Origin: Mycolicibacterium sp. YH-1
Lineage (GTDB): Bacteria > Actinomycetota > Actinomycetes > Mycobacteriales > Mycobacteriaceae
Length of the DNA: 64,000 bases
Assembly (NCBI RefSeq): GCF_022557175.1
Contig: NZ_CP092915.1
Coordinates: forward strand, 2,728,001 to 2,792,000
Direction of reading: 5' to 3'
Shown here: piece by piece, positions 26,458 to 34,796 of the stretch
Numbering within the stretch: the first letter of the stretch is position 1
Layout: the number at the start of each line of letters is the position of its first letter
Made by a program: the position numbers and the translations under genes
Notes under the pieces: generated by a model
Database searches by the model: none
Seen by the model: the letters and a program-made list of their open reading frames with translations, nothing else
What the model was told of the DNA's origin: nothing

Positions 26458-27279
26458 TCACGTGTGCTGCAGCGCCGGTCCAGTCCGCAGCGGGCGCATG
26501 GGCTGCAGGGTCGGGGCTACGCGCTTTGGCCCGTCCTCGACGTTGCGCCAGATGTTCATCGCCGTCATCCGGACCGGGCCTGCGAGTCGCTGATCGAGCG
26601 CCATGCGGCTGACCGGTCCGCAGACCGACACCGCTGCGACGGCCTCGCCGAGATTGCCTATCGGCGCTGCGACGCAACCGAATCCGGCAAGCGACTCCTC
26701 GCGGTCGAACGCGATGCCGTGCGAGCGGACCTTCGCCAGTTCCTGCGTCAGCTGGGCGGGCGTGCAGATGGAGTACTTGGTCCGCCGGGCGGTGAGATCG
26801 ACGGTGCCGGTCTGCGCTGCGTACGCCAGCATGGCCTTGCCGACAGCCGTGCACTGCGCGGGGTGTCGTCCACCGACGCGGGTGGGGATCGCGGCCACCA
26901 TCCGGTCGCCGACCTTGTCCAGGTACACCACGTCGGAGCCGTCGAGGACGGCGAGGTGCACGACGAGGCCGGTGGCGCGATGCAACTCGTGAAGTAGGGG
27001 AGCCGCGGCACGGTGCAGTCGGTCCTGGTGCACTGCCAGGGAGCCCAGTTCCACGAGACGCATACCGAGTTCGTAGTCACGCCCGCTGCGCCGGAGCCAA
27101 CGCAATGCGACGAGTCGCTCAAGCATGCGGTGCGCGGAGGACCGGGGGAGTCCGGTGCGCCGCACGATCTGCGCCAGCGTGAGCCGACCCGGACCGTCGA
27201 AGGCTTCCAGCACGAGCGACACCCGGTCGATGACGGCGCTCGGCGTAGCGGATTCTGGGCGTTCCGCGGTCACGGTCAT
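26458..27279 (-). CDS. IclR family transcriptional regulator
   Basis: 273 residues. The N-terminal winged helix contains LTLAQIVRRTGLPRSSAHRM near 37-56 and LVALRWLRRSGRDYELG. The C-terminal effector domain has HPAQCTAVGKAMLAY near 150 and FDREESLAGFGCVAAPI near 205. IclR proteins act as repressors or activators responding to small aromatic or carboxylic ligands. The ATG has GAGGAGG 4 nt upstream, so unlike most island genes it has a leader. Inverted repeat 27312-27326 in its promoter may be its own operator. It is a candidate regulator for the island. Confidence 0.93.
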   Translation of the reverse strand: MTVTAERPESATPSAVIDRVSLVLEAFDGPGRLTLAQIVRRTGLPRSSAHRMLERLVALRWLRRSGRDYELGMRLVELGSLAVHQDRLHRAAAPLLHELHRATGLVVHLAVLDGSDVVYLDKVGDRMVAAIPTRVGGRHPAQCTAVGKAMLAYAAQTGTVDLTARRTKYSICTPAQLTQELAKVRSHGIAFDREESLAGFGCVAAPIGNLGEAVAAVSVCGPVSRMALDQRLAGPVRMTAMNIWRNVEDGPKRVAPTLQPMRPLRTGPALQHT

Positions 27280-27311
27280 GGTGCCTCCTCGCGACGGTTT
27301 TCCTGTATGAC

Positions 27312-27326
27312 ATGACTAGTAGTCAT
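27312..27326. promoter_or_regulatory. Inverted repeat ATGACT-AGT-AGTCAT in the iclR promoter
   Basis: Perfect 6+6 bp repeat with a 3-bp centre, in an unusually AT-rich patch (27305-27350), 33 nt upstream of the IclR ATG. Size and place suit an autoregulatory IclR operator. Confidence 0.5.
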
Positions 27327-27396
27327 ATGACTGTTTGTACCATATAGGTGTGGCTGCTGTCACACGAACCGCGGAAGATGATCCAGAGCACGCCAA

Positions 27397-27430
27397 AGGG
27401 CGCCGCACTGCGTTTGCAGCGCGGCGCCCT
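27397..27430 (-). terminator. Strong hairpin after the flavoprotein gene
   Basis: AGGGCGCCGC pairs with GCGGCGCCCT (10 bp), with an inner CTGC-GTTT-GCAG stem. It lies 12 nt beyond the stop of the gene at 27442-28920 and would end the ferredoxin-hsaA-hsaC-flavoprotein transcript. No long U tract is seen, as is common in mycobacteria. Confidence 0.75.
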
Positions 27431-27441
27431 CAGGTGCGAGA

Positions 27442-28920
27442 TCAGCCCTTGGCGGCGGCGCGCCCCGCCCGTCGCCCGTAGAAACTCCCATCGCCAAGGG
27501 AGACGCCACTGGCGTAACCCCATGCGGCGAGGCCGGCAGTGCACCGGCCCGCCGCGTACAGCCCGGGTATCGGCTTGCCCGCGACGTGCAGCACCTCACC
27601 GTCCAGAGTGGTCTGCAGACCCCCCAGCGTGAACCCGGCGCAGCTGGCCCGCAGATCGATGGCGCCGACCGGAGCGCCGACGGGCTTGAGCCACTCCCGC
27701 TTCTTGTGCAGCAACGGGTCCTCGCCGCGCGCGGCGGCGGCGTTGTACGCATCGACCGTGGCCTGCAACGACCCTGCGGGAAGCCCGATCTCACCCTCGA
27801 GCTCGGCGACCGTTTCACACACCCACGTCGCGGGTCGCTTCAGTAAGGGCGTCGCCGACGTCGCGGCCATGGCCTCCTCCTGCGCATCGCTGTCGATGAT
27901 CAGATAGGCGGTGTCGTTCTGGTGATAGAGCGTGACCTGCCCGATGCGGCCGGAGTACATGTCCTCGGCGACGTAGCGCTGACCACGCTCGTTGACGAGG
28001 ATTCCGCGGACGGTCTGCTGGGGGTCGATCAGGAACGCCACCTCGGTGGCATCCATGTGGGCGAGGTCGGCGCCGAGCGCCTGAGCCATCCGGATGGACT
28101 GCCCGTCGTGCTGCTCGATCGACGCGGCGGGGCGCCCGGCGAGCCGAGGGGCGTACTGCATCACCATCGCGTCGTTGTAGGCGAAGCTGCCGGATGCCAG
28201 GACGACGCCGCGGCGCGCCCGGATGGCGAGCGGCTGGCCGTACCGATGGGCCATGAGCCCCACCACTCGCCCGTCGGCCTGCACGATCAACGACTCGGCC
28301 CTGACGTCGTAGGCGGCCCGCACCCCGAGCGACGCGGCGGTGTCGACGAGCGGCTTCATGAGCATGTAGCCGCCGCTGCGCTCTCCCGCCCGCTTGTCGG
28401 CCATCTGCGGGACGTGTCCGCGCGGAGCGGGCTGCGCAATGGTGTTGAACGGGAAGGCGTTCTCCCCGCCAGTGAACATCAAGCCCTGATCGCCCGGTGG
28501 CTCCCAGCCGGGTTCGCCCCAGAACTCTGGCTTGAAGGGGACGCCGCACTGGACCAGCCAGTCGAAGTGCTCGACGCTGCCCGCGCAGTAGTCGGCGATC
28601 CGGCGTTCGTCGGCTCCCGGCCCCATGGCGACATTGAGGAAGGCCTCCATGTTATGAGCCGAATCGTCGAAGCCGCAGGCCTTCTGGAGTGCGGTGCCGC
28701 CGCCGAGATAGATGAAACCGCCCGCCATCGCCGCGGCGCCGCCCCACCCGCCCGTGCGTTCGACGACGAGCACGTCGGCCCCGGCCGACGCGGCTTCGAC
28801 CGCGGCCGCCGCGCCCGCGATGCCGTAACCGACGATCACGACGTCGGCCTCGAGGTCCCAGGTGTCGACGTCATCCGCCGACCTGGGGTAGACGTCGGAG
28901 TCCACAGCGTCTGCCGTCAC
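27442..28920 (-). CDS. FAD-dependent oxidoreductase (fumarate-reductase/KstD-like flavoprotein)
   Basis: 492 residues. The FAD motif VVIVGYGIAGAAAAVEAASA is near residue 27 and VERTGGWGGAAAMAGGFIYL near 55; the C-terminal KPIPGLYAAGRCTAGLAAWG is the second FAD contact. It belongs to the same superfamily as KstD but lacks the KstD FYAV...GDLGTCGG block, so a different position or substrate is likely. GTG at 28920 overlaps the HsaC stop (GTGA). Its place after HsaA and HsaC points to oxidation or reduction of a ring intermediate; the reaction is not established. Confidence 0.82.
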   Translation of the reverse strand: MTADAVDSDVYPRSADDVDTWDLEADVVIVGYGIAGAAAAVEAASAGADVLVVERTGGWGGAAAMAGGFIYLGGGTALQKACGFDDSAHNMEAFLNVAMGPGADERRIADYCAGSVEHFDWLVQCGVPFKPEFWGEPGWEPPGDQGLMFTGGENAFPFNTIAQPAPRGHVPQMADKRAGERSGGYMLMKPLVDTAASLGVRAAYDVRAESLIVQADGRVVGLMAHRYGQPLAIRARRGVVLASGSFAYNDAMVMQYAPRLAGRPAASIEQHDGQSIRMAQALGADLAHMDATEVAFLIDPQQTVRGILVNERGQRYVAEDMYSGRIGQVTLYHQNDTAYLIIDSDAQEEAMAATSATPLLKRPATWVCETVAELEGEIGLPAGSLQATVDAYNAAAARGEDPLLHKKREWLKPVGAPVGAIDLRASCAGFTLGGLQTTLDGEVLHVAGKPIPGLYAAGRCTAGLAAWGYASGVSLGDGSFYGRRAGRAAAKG

Positions 28921-29825
28921 GGTCGCATCGCCGCCGAAAGATCGCTGACCCATTCGTGGCCCCAGTAACTGTCGGCGGTGATTTCCTCAGCGGTGTAATG
29001 AGACTCGTCGACCCGCATGCCCTCGGTGCCGAACTCGATATCCCAGTCCCCGGGGGCGCGCACGTAGAACGACACCATCTTGTCGTTGGTGTGCCTGCCC
29101 AGGGTGGAGGACAGCTGGAAGCCGTCCTTGTTCACCCGGTCCAGGGCTTGGCCGACCGCGTCGAGGGAGTCCACCTCCACCATGAGGTGGATCAGGCCGG
29201 GGTCGCGCACTGTCGCCGCGGGACAGATCGCCAGGCTGTGATGGCGCTCGTTGATACCGAGGAACCGGACGCGCACCGGCCCGAACTCTGGCGGCGTCGG
29301 CACGCGGAAGGCGCCACGGGACCTGAATCCCAGCACCTCGGTGTAGAACTCGAACAGACCGGGGACATCGAGCGCTGGCAGCACCACGTGGCCGAGGCCC
29401 TGATCACCCGTCAGGAACCTGGCGCCGAACGGGGTGACGACGGGACTGTGGTCGAGCACAGGTCCGTGGAACACCTCAACCGCTGTGCCCGCCGGGTCGT
29501 CAAAGGCGATGACTGCCTCCACGCGCCGAGCGTCGGCCTCTGCCAGTGACAGCTCCTTGAACGGCACACCCGCGGCATCCAACGCGACCTTGACGCGCTG
29601 CAGGGCCGCGCCGTCGCGGACCTCCCAGCCCACGGACACGATCCTGTCGCTGTCGCCTGGCTGCACGACGATGCGCGCGGCGCGCTCGTCCATGCGTAGA
29701 TACAGGGAGTCCTCGTCGGGGCCGGATCCCTGCGCGAAACCCAGGACGTCGAACGCGAAGCGACGCCAGCGGGGGATGTCGGTGGCTTGGACTTTGACGT
29801 AGCCCAGGCTCTTCAGCTCACTCAT
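28917..29825 (-). CDS. hsaC: Extradiol ring-cleavage dioxygenase, HsaC-like
   Basis: 302 residues of two paired vicinal-oxygen-chelate modules. Iron ligands are H146 (GLGHVVLPAL), H213 (GLIHLMVEVDS) and E264 (WDIEFGTEGM), exactly the 2-His-1-Glu set of type I extradiol enzymes, with H195/H196 and Y254 near the active site. HsaC cleaves the catechol ring of 3,4-DHSA, the aromatised A ring of the steroid. It lies 9 nt after hsaA and overlaps the flavoprotein gene by 4 nt. Many mycobacteria keep a core hsaC elsewhere, so this is probably a second, specialised copy (inference). Confidence 0.85.
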   Translation of the reverse strand: MSELKSLGYVKVQATDIPRWRRFAFDVLGFAQGSGPDEDSLYLRMDERAARIVVQPGDSDRIVSVGWEVRDGAALQRVKVALDAAGVPFKELSLAEADARRVEAVIAFDDPAGTAVEVFHGPVLDHSPVVTPFGARFLTGDQGLGHVVLPALDVPGLFEFYTEVLGFRSRGAFRVPTPPEFGPVRVRFLGINERHHSLAICPAATVRDPGLIHLMVEVDSLDAVGQALDRVNKDGFQLSSTLGRHTNDKMVSFYVRAPGDWDIEFGTEGMRVDESHYTAEEITADSYWGHEWVSDLSAAMRP

Positions 29826-29834
29826 CGAATGTCC

Positions 29835-31016
29835 CTAGATCATCGCCCGCAGCGGACCCTGCGGATCGACGCCGAGCGCACTCAGCGCCGAGGCGTGGTA
29901 GACGGTTCCTGGCACGTGGATCGCGTGCGCCATACCGGCATGGGCGTCGCGCCAATACCGTTGCAGCGGTTTGTCCATGCGCAGTGCGTTACCTCCGGAC
30001 CGGGCGAAGATCTGGTCCACCGCGGTCACCGCGCGCCAAACGGCCCGCACCTGTGAGCGGCGCACGGCGGCACGCTGTTCGAACGTGACCTCCGCTCCCG
30101 AGTCCACCAGGTCATAGACCATGTCGACGTTGCCGAGCAGCGCCTGGCGAGAGGCGTTGATCTCCGCGGCGGCCTCCCCGATCTCGTACATCACGTAGGG
30201 GTCGTCCTTGATGGCGGTGCCGCTGGCTCCGACGCGCTCGCGCTGGTAGTCCAGGTGAGCTGCGAGCGCGCCCTCGCAGATTCCGATGGTCGCCGAACTG
30301 ATGCCAAGGGGGAACATCGTCGACCACGGCATCTTGTAGAGCGTCTTGGTCATGCCGGCCTCGATCTGGGCGCTACCGTCCATCACCTTGGTGCCGTCCA
30401 TCGTGCGGTAGTCCGGTACGAACGCATCCTTGACGATGACGTCCTTGGAGCCCGTGCCGCGCAGCCCCACCACATCCCACGAATCCGGAACGATCTCGTA
30501 GTCCGAACGGGGCAGGATCATGTGCAGCATTGTCGGCGGCATCAGAGGTTTGCCGTCGTCGCCACCGAGCATCGCGCCCAGGATGATCCAGTCACAGGCG
30601 TCGGTACCGGAACTGAACTGCCAGCGGCCGTTGAAGACATAGCCGCCCTCGACGGGCCTGGCCACCCCCTGCGGGGCATAGGGCGAGGCCACCCACGTGT
30701 CGATGTCGTCGCCCCAGACCTCGTCGGCGACCCGGGGATCGGCGTAGGCCAACTGGTAGGGGTGCACCCCCACGACGCCGTTGATCCAGCCGGCCGCGGG
30801 ATCCAGTGCCGCCGTGGCCATCACCGTCTCGGCGAACTCCCGGGGATGAACCTCGAGACCGCCGTGCGACTCCGGCTGCAGCAGGCGGATCGAACCGATC
30901 GCCTTCATGCTCTTGACGGTGGTGTCGGGGAGCTGGCCGAGCTTCTCGGCCTCCACCGCCTGTTCCTTGAACTGGTCGGCCAGTTCCATCACGCGGTCGA
31001 GTACGCGCTGGCTCAT
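29835..31016 (-). CDS. hsaA: Flavin-dependent 3-HSA monooxygenase oxygenase component, HsaA-like
   Basis: 393 residues, matching HsaA length. It has the acyl-CoA-dehydrogenase-like fold of group D flavin monooxygenases: ESHGGLEVHPREFAETVMA near 50, GGYVFNGRWQFSSGTDACDW near 125, DVVGLRGTGSKDVIVKDAFV near 180 and ARSGGNALRMDKPLQRYWRD near 345. HsaA hydroxylates the phenolic ring of 3-HSA to a catechol for HsaC, using reduced flavin from HsaB. No HsaB is encoded in this window, so a reductase from elsewhere would be needed. It sits between the ferredoxin gene and hsaC. Confidence 0.83.
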   Translation of the reverse strand: MSQRVLDRVMELADQFKEQAVEAEKLGQLPDTTVKSMKAIGSIRLLQPESHGGLEVHPREFAETVMATAALDPAAGWINGVVGVHPYQLAYADPRVADEVWGDDIDTWVASPYAPQGVARPVEGGYVFNGRWQFSSGTDACDWIILGAMLGGDDGKPLMPPTMLHMILPRSDYEIVPDSWDVVGLRGTGSKDVIVKDAFVPDYRTMDGTKVMDGSAQIEAGMTKTLYKMPWSTMFPLGISSATIGICEGALAAHLDYQRERVGASGTAIKDDPYVMYEIGEAAAEINASRQALLGNVDMVYDLVDSGAEVTFEQRAAVRRSQVRAVWRAVTAVDQIFARSGGNALRMDKPLQRYWRDAHAGMAHAIHVPGTVYHASALSALGVDPQGPLRAMI

Positions 31017-31109
31017 GCTGACGTCCTAACTGTGTGGGCTGAGGGAAGAGTTACTCGCACCAGGGATCGTCAGCCCGATCCGATCCCGGTGAGTGGACGG
31101 AAAATGTGG

Positions 31110-31412
31110 TCAGAACTCGATGTGTACATCGTCGCTGACGGGACGGGCCTGGCAGGCCAGAACCAGCCCTTCTGCTATGTCGGCGGGTTCGAGGATGTCG
31201 CACTCGGCCATCGCGACCCGGCCCGTCAACACCGTGGCGACACACGAGCCGCAGTGCCCCTCGCGACAGGAGTGCGGCACGTCGATTCCCGCGTCGAGCA
31301 TGGTGTCCACGAGGCTACGGTCGCGCGGCCACGTCAACCGGTGCTGCGTGCCGTCCAGATCGACCTCGACAACCGCCGCTGTTTGCGTCGCGTGTGCATC
31401 GACATCTGCCAT
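31110..31412 (-). CDS. Plant-type [2Fe-2S] ferredoxin
   Basis: 100 residues. CREGHCGSCVATVLTG near residue 50 gives C-x4-C-x2-C and VLACQARP near 85 the fourth ligand, the pattern of plant-type ferredoxins and of the C-terminal domain of KshB and other oxygenase reductases. Here it is a stand-alone protein and the first gene of the hsaA-hsaC operon. It could pass electrons to KshA or another oxygenase of the island. The promoter appears leaderless (GACACT 7 nt before the ATG) with an island operator 46 nt upstream. Confidence 0.9.
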   Translation of the reverse strand: MADVDAHATQTAAVVEVDLDGTQHRLTWPRDRSLVDTMLDAGIDVPHSCREGHCGSCVATVLTGRVAMAECDILEPADIAEGLVLACQARPVSDDVHIEF

Positions 31413-31419
31413 GTCGGTC

Positions 31420-31425
31420 AGTGTC
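31420..31425 (-). promoter_or_regulatory. Leaderless -10 box of the ferredoxin gene
   Basis: GACACT on the minus strand, 7 nt before the ATG at 31412. Confidence 0.35.
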
Positions 31426-31457
31426 GATGGGAGATGGGAGCCGCTGGAGGTCCGTGC

Positions 31458-31468
31458 CCGCTGTCCGG
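31458..31468. promoter_or_regulatory. Island operator site 5 (CCGCTGTCCGG), ferredoxin side
   Basis: 46 nt upstream of the ferredoxin ATG. It is one of two sites in this 131-bp divergent region. Confidence 0.55.
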
Positions 31469-31487
31469 GATGCCGACACGGCGCCGT

Positions 31488-31498
31488 CCGGTCAACGG
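31488..31498. promoter_or_regulatory. Island operator site 6 (CCGGTCAACGG), BVMO 2 side
   Basis: 46 nt upstream of the GTG at 31544. With site 5 it gives each divergent gene its own copy at the same distance. Confidence 0.55.
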
Positions 31499-31530
31499 GA
31501 ATCTGACGGGCCGAGGCCGATCCGTGGGCC

Positions 31531-31536
31531 TAGCTT
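31531..31536 (+). promoter_or_regulatory. Leaderless -10 box of BVMO 2
   Basis: TAGCTT, 7 nt before the GTG at 31544; no Shine-Dalgarno. Confidence 0.5.
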
Positions 31537-31543
31537 GGCGGCT

Positions 31544-33154
31544 GTGAACGGTGACGGTGAAGTGGTTGACGCAGTGGTCGTGGGTGCCGGGTTCGCCGGC
31601 ATATACGCCCTGCACAGGCTGCGCGCACAGGGTTTGTCAGTCCGCGTGTTCGAGGCCGCGCCGGAAGTCGGAGGCACCTGGTACTACAACCGCTACCCGG
31701 GCGCGCGGTGTGACGTGGAGAGTGTGGACTACTGCTACTCGTTCTCCTCCGAACTCGAGCAGGAGTGGGACTGGTCGGAGAAGTACGCGACTCAGGCCGA
31801 GATTCTGCGCTACCTGAACTGGGTCACCGACAAGCTGGACCTGCGCACCGGGATCACGTTCAACACCCGGGTCACCGCGGCGGTACTCGATGAGCAGTCG
31901 CTGCACTGGACGGTGCGCACCCACACCGGCGAGGCCGTCCGCGCCCGCTTCTGCATCATGGCCACCGGGCCGCTTTCGGCAGCTCTGACACCAGACTTCG
32001 ATGGCCTGAACACGTTCACGGGCGACATCCACCACACCGCACACTGGCCGCATCACCCCGTCGACTTCACGGGTAAGCGCGTCGCCGTCATCGGTACAGG
32101 CTCATCGGGCATTCAATCGGTGCCGCTGATCGCCGAGCAGGCCGAGCAGCTCTACGTGTTCCAACGCACGCCCAACTACAGTGTGCCCGCTGGAAACCAG
32201 CCGCTGACCGACGACGACCGCATGCGGGTGAAGGCCGACTACGCCGAGCGTCGGCGGCTGTCCTGGCGCAGCGGCGGGGGCTCACCCCACATCGCGCATC
32301 CGAGGCTCACGATGGACGTGACCCCCGAGGAGCGTCGTGACGCGTTCGAGACGCGTTGGCAGCTCGGCGGCGTGCTGTTCTCCAAGACCTTCAGCGATCA
32401 GATGATCGACGCCGTCGCCAACGACGAGGCCCGCAAGTTCTATGAGCAGAAGGTGCGATCGATAATCGACGACCCCGATGTCGCCGAGCTGCTCATCCCC
32501 ACCGATCATCCGATCGGCACCAAGCGAATCTGCACCGACACCAACTACTTTCAGACGTTCAATCGTCCCAACGTGAAGTTGATCAGTGTGCGCTCGACTC
32601 CCATCGAGTCGATCGACGCGACGGGGATCAACACATCCGACGCGCACTACGACGTCGACGCGATCGTGCTGGCCACGGGCTTCGACGCGATGACGGGCGC
32701 ACTGGACAAGATCGACATCGTCGGGCGCGGTGGCCATCGGCTGCGAGATGACTGGGTCGACGGCCCCCGGACCTATCTTGGCCTCGGGGTGGACGGGTTT
32801 CCGAACATGTTCCTGGTCTCGGGCCCCGGCGCGCCTGCGGTGCTCGCCAACATGGTGCTGCACGCCGAGGCGCACGTGAACTGGATCGCCGACGCGATAG
32901 GTCACCTCGACGCGCACGGATACGGTGCGATCGAGGCCACCGTCGACGCCGTCGACGCCTGGATCGCCGAATGCAATCAACGTGCTGACGCGACGTTGTT
33001 CCCCAAGGCGAACTCCTGGTACCTGGGCGCCAACGTGCCTGGAAAGCCAAGGGTTTTCATGTTGTTCATCGGCGGCTTCGCGGTGTACCTCGACATCTGC
33101 CGCGATATCGCGGACGCAGGCTACAAGGGTTTCAGCCTGCTGAAGGTGTCCTAG
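31544..33154 (+). CDS. Baeyer-Villiger monooxygenase (cyclohexanone/steroid monooxygenase type)
   Basis: 536 residues, the length of CHMO-type enzymes. VVVGAGFAGIYALHRL near 11 binds FAD; VGGTWYYNRYPGARCDVES near 42 is typical; the BVMO fingerprint FTGDIHHTAHWP is at 158-169; VIGTGSSGIQ is the NADPH site. This enzyme lacks the N-terminal extension of the first BVMO. It inserts oxygen next to a ketone in a cyclic or steroid substrate (family knowledge). GTG at 31544 is fixed by the -10 box and operator spacing; the frame is open upstream. It heads a seven-gene operon through 37885. Confidence 0.88.
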   Translation: MNGDGEVVDAVVVGAGFAGIYALHRLRAQGLSVRVFEAAPEVGGTWYYNRYPGARCDVESVDYCYSFSSELEQEWDWSEKYATQAEILRYLNWVTDKLDLRTGITFNTRVTAAVLDEQSLHWTVRTHTGEAVRARFCIMATGPLSAALTPDFDGLNTFTGDIHHTAHWPHHPVDFTGKRVAVIGTGSSGIQSVPLIAEQAEQLYVFQRTPNYSVPAGNQPLTDDDRMRVKADYAERRRLSWRSGGGSPHIAHPRLTMDVTPEERRDAFETRWQLGGVLFSKTFSDQMIDAVANDEARKFYEQKVRSIIDDPDVAELLIPTDHPIGTKRICTDTNYFQTFNRPNVKLISVRSTPIESIDATGINTSDAHYDVDAIVLATGFDAMTGALDKIDIVGRGGHRLRDDWVDGPRTYLGLGVDGFPNMFLVSGPGAPAVLANMVLHAEAHVNWIADAIGHLDAHGYGAIEATVDAVDAWIAECNQRADATLFPKANSWYLGANVPGKPRVFMLFIGGFAVYLDICRDIADAGYKGFSLLKVS

Positions 33155-33958
33155 ATGTCGGGTCTGACGGACAAGGTCGTCGTCGTCACCGGCGCGGCCC
33201 AGGGGACCGGACGCGCCCACTGCGAGCGCTTCGCACAGGAGGGTGCCGACGTCATCGCTCTCGACACAGACACGGCGACCGCTGATCTCAGCGCCACCGC
33301 GGCGCTCGTCGAGCGGCACGGGCGGCGGTGTATCACGGCGACCGCCGACATCCGAGACGGCGACGAGATGACTGCGGCGATCGACCAAGGCGTCGAGGAA
33401 CTCGGCAGGCTCGACGTCATCGTCGCCAATGCGGGCATCCACGCGACCGGTGCGCCGACGTGGGAGATCACGGAGGAGGCGTGGCACGGCACCCTGGACG
33501 TCAATCTCACCGGCACCTGGCACACGGTCAAGGCGGGTGTTCCCCACATCGGGGCTGAGGGCGGCTCGGTGGTGATCATCAGCTCGACGAACGGCCTGCG
33601 GGGTACCGCGAACAGTGCGCATTACACCGCGAGCAAGCACGCAGTCGTCGGGTTGGCCCGATCGCTGGCCAATGAACTGGGAGCACATCAGATTCGGGTC
33701 AACACAGTGCACCCCGGTGCGGTGGGCACCGCAATGGTGCTCAACGAGGCGACCTTTCGGCGACTCCGACCAGACCTCGAACGGCCGACCGCCGAGGACG
33801 CCGCCGAGGTCCTGCGTGCGCGCAATCTGTTGCCCGTGGCGTGGGTCGAGCCGGTCGACGTCGCCAACGCAGTGGTCTTCCTGGCGTCCGATGAGGCCCG
33901 CTACATCACGGGCACCCAACTGGTCGTCGACGCCGGCCTGACGCAGAGGACGACATGA
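33155..33958 (+). CDS. Mycofactocin-coupled-type SDR oxidoreductase
   Basis: 267 residues. TGAAQGTGRAHCERFAQEGAD near 12, then the longer insert before the second strand, Ser in IISSTNGLRG, YTASKHAVVG and the characteristic LLPVAWVEPVDVANAVVFLA near the C-terminus. These traits match the mycofactocin-dependent SDR subfamily, whose nicotinamide is not exchanged and is recycled through the redox peptide mycofactocin. The assignment to that subfamily is by motif, not by alignment. It begins directly after the BVMO stop and overlaps the next SDR (ATGA). Confidence 0.82.
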   Translation: MSGLTDKVVVVTGAAQGTGRAHCERFAQEGADVIALDTDTATADLSATAALVERHGRRCITATADIRDGDEMTAAIDQGVEELGRLDVIVANAGIHATGAPTWEITEEAWHGTLDVNLTGTWHTVKAGVPHIGAEGGSVVIISSTNGLRGTANSAHYTASKHAVVGLARSLANELGAHQIRVNTVHPGAVGTAMVLNEATFRRLRPDLERPTAEDAAEVLRARNLLPVAWVEPVDVANAVVFLASDEARYITGTQLVVDAGLTQRTT

Positions 33959-34788
33959 CGGGACGGCTCGCGGGAAAGGTCGCCCTGATCACCGGGGCCG
34001 CGCGCGGAATCGGCCGCGCACAGGCCGTGCGGTTCGCCCAGGAGGGCGCCGACATCGTCGCCCTCGACATCTGCGGCCCCGTCGACACGGTCGCGGTGCC
34101 CCCTGCCACCGCGGATGACCTCGCCGAAACGGCACGGCTGGTCCGCGCCGCCGGTGGTCGAGTGAGCACCGAGGTGGTCGACGTGCGCGACGCCGAGGGA
34201 ATGCGCGACGCGGCAGACCGCGGCGCCGCACACTTCGGCGGCCTCGACATCGTCTGTGCCACGGCGGGCATCACCTCACGGGGTATGGCGACCGAGCTGC
34301 CCGAACGTGTCTGGCAGACGATGCTGGACGTCAACCTGACGGGAGTCTGGCGGACGTGCAAGGTCACGGCTCCGCACCTGATCGCGCGGGGCAGCGGCGC
34401 GATAGTCCTGGTGAGTTCGATCGCGGGCCTGCGCGGACTGGTCGGGGTGTCGCACTACACGGCGGCCAAACACGGTGTGGTCGGATTGATGCGCAGCCTG
34501 GCCAATGACATGGCGCCGCACGGAATTCGGGTCAACTCGGTACACCCCACCAACGTCGACACGCCGATGATCCAGAACGACGTCGTCAGCAGTGCATTCC
34601 GGCCCGATCTGGATCGCCCGCCGACCCGCGAGGAGTTCGCAGCGGCAGCAACGTCGATGAACATGCTCGACATCCCGTGGGTGGAACCGGTCGACGTGGC
34701 CAACGCCAGTCTGTTCCTGGCCTCAGATGAGGCCCGCTACGTCACCGCCGTCACGCTGCCCGTCGATGCGGGCAGCACACAACGATAG
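33955..34788 (+). CDS. Mycofactocin-coupled-type SDR oxidoreductase (tandem paralogue)
   Basis: 277 residues. TGAARGIGRAQAVRFAQEGAD near 12, an insert with ICGPVDTVAVPPATADDLAE typical of the mycofactocin-coupled subfamily, VSSIAGLRG, HYTAAKHGVVGLM and MLDIPWVEPVDVANASLFLA. It resembles the preceding SDR, so the pair arose by duplication and may act on different alcohols or on successive positions. The 4-nt overlap with the upstream gene indicates coupling. No mycofactocin biosynthesis genes are in the window. Confidence 0.85.
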   Translation: MTGRLAGKVALITGAARGIGRAQAVRFAQEGADIVALDICGPVDTVAVPPATADDLAETARLVRAAGGRVSTEVVDVRDAEGMRDAADRGAAHFGGLDIVCATAGITSRGMATELPERVWQTMLDVNLTGVWRTCKVTAPHLIARGSGAIVLVSSIAGLRGLVGVSHYTAAKHGVVGLMRSLANDMAPHGIRVNSVHPTNVDTPMIQNDVVSSAFRPDLDRPPTREEFAAAATSMNMLDIPWVEPVDVANASLFLASDEARYVTAVTLPVDAGSTQR

Positions 34789-34796
34789 GAGAGTTC

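Noticed and set aside
32282..33919. 545-residue minus-strand frame opposite BVMO 2 and an SDR
   Set aside because: Both plus-strand genes have clear motifs; this frame is a composition shadow.
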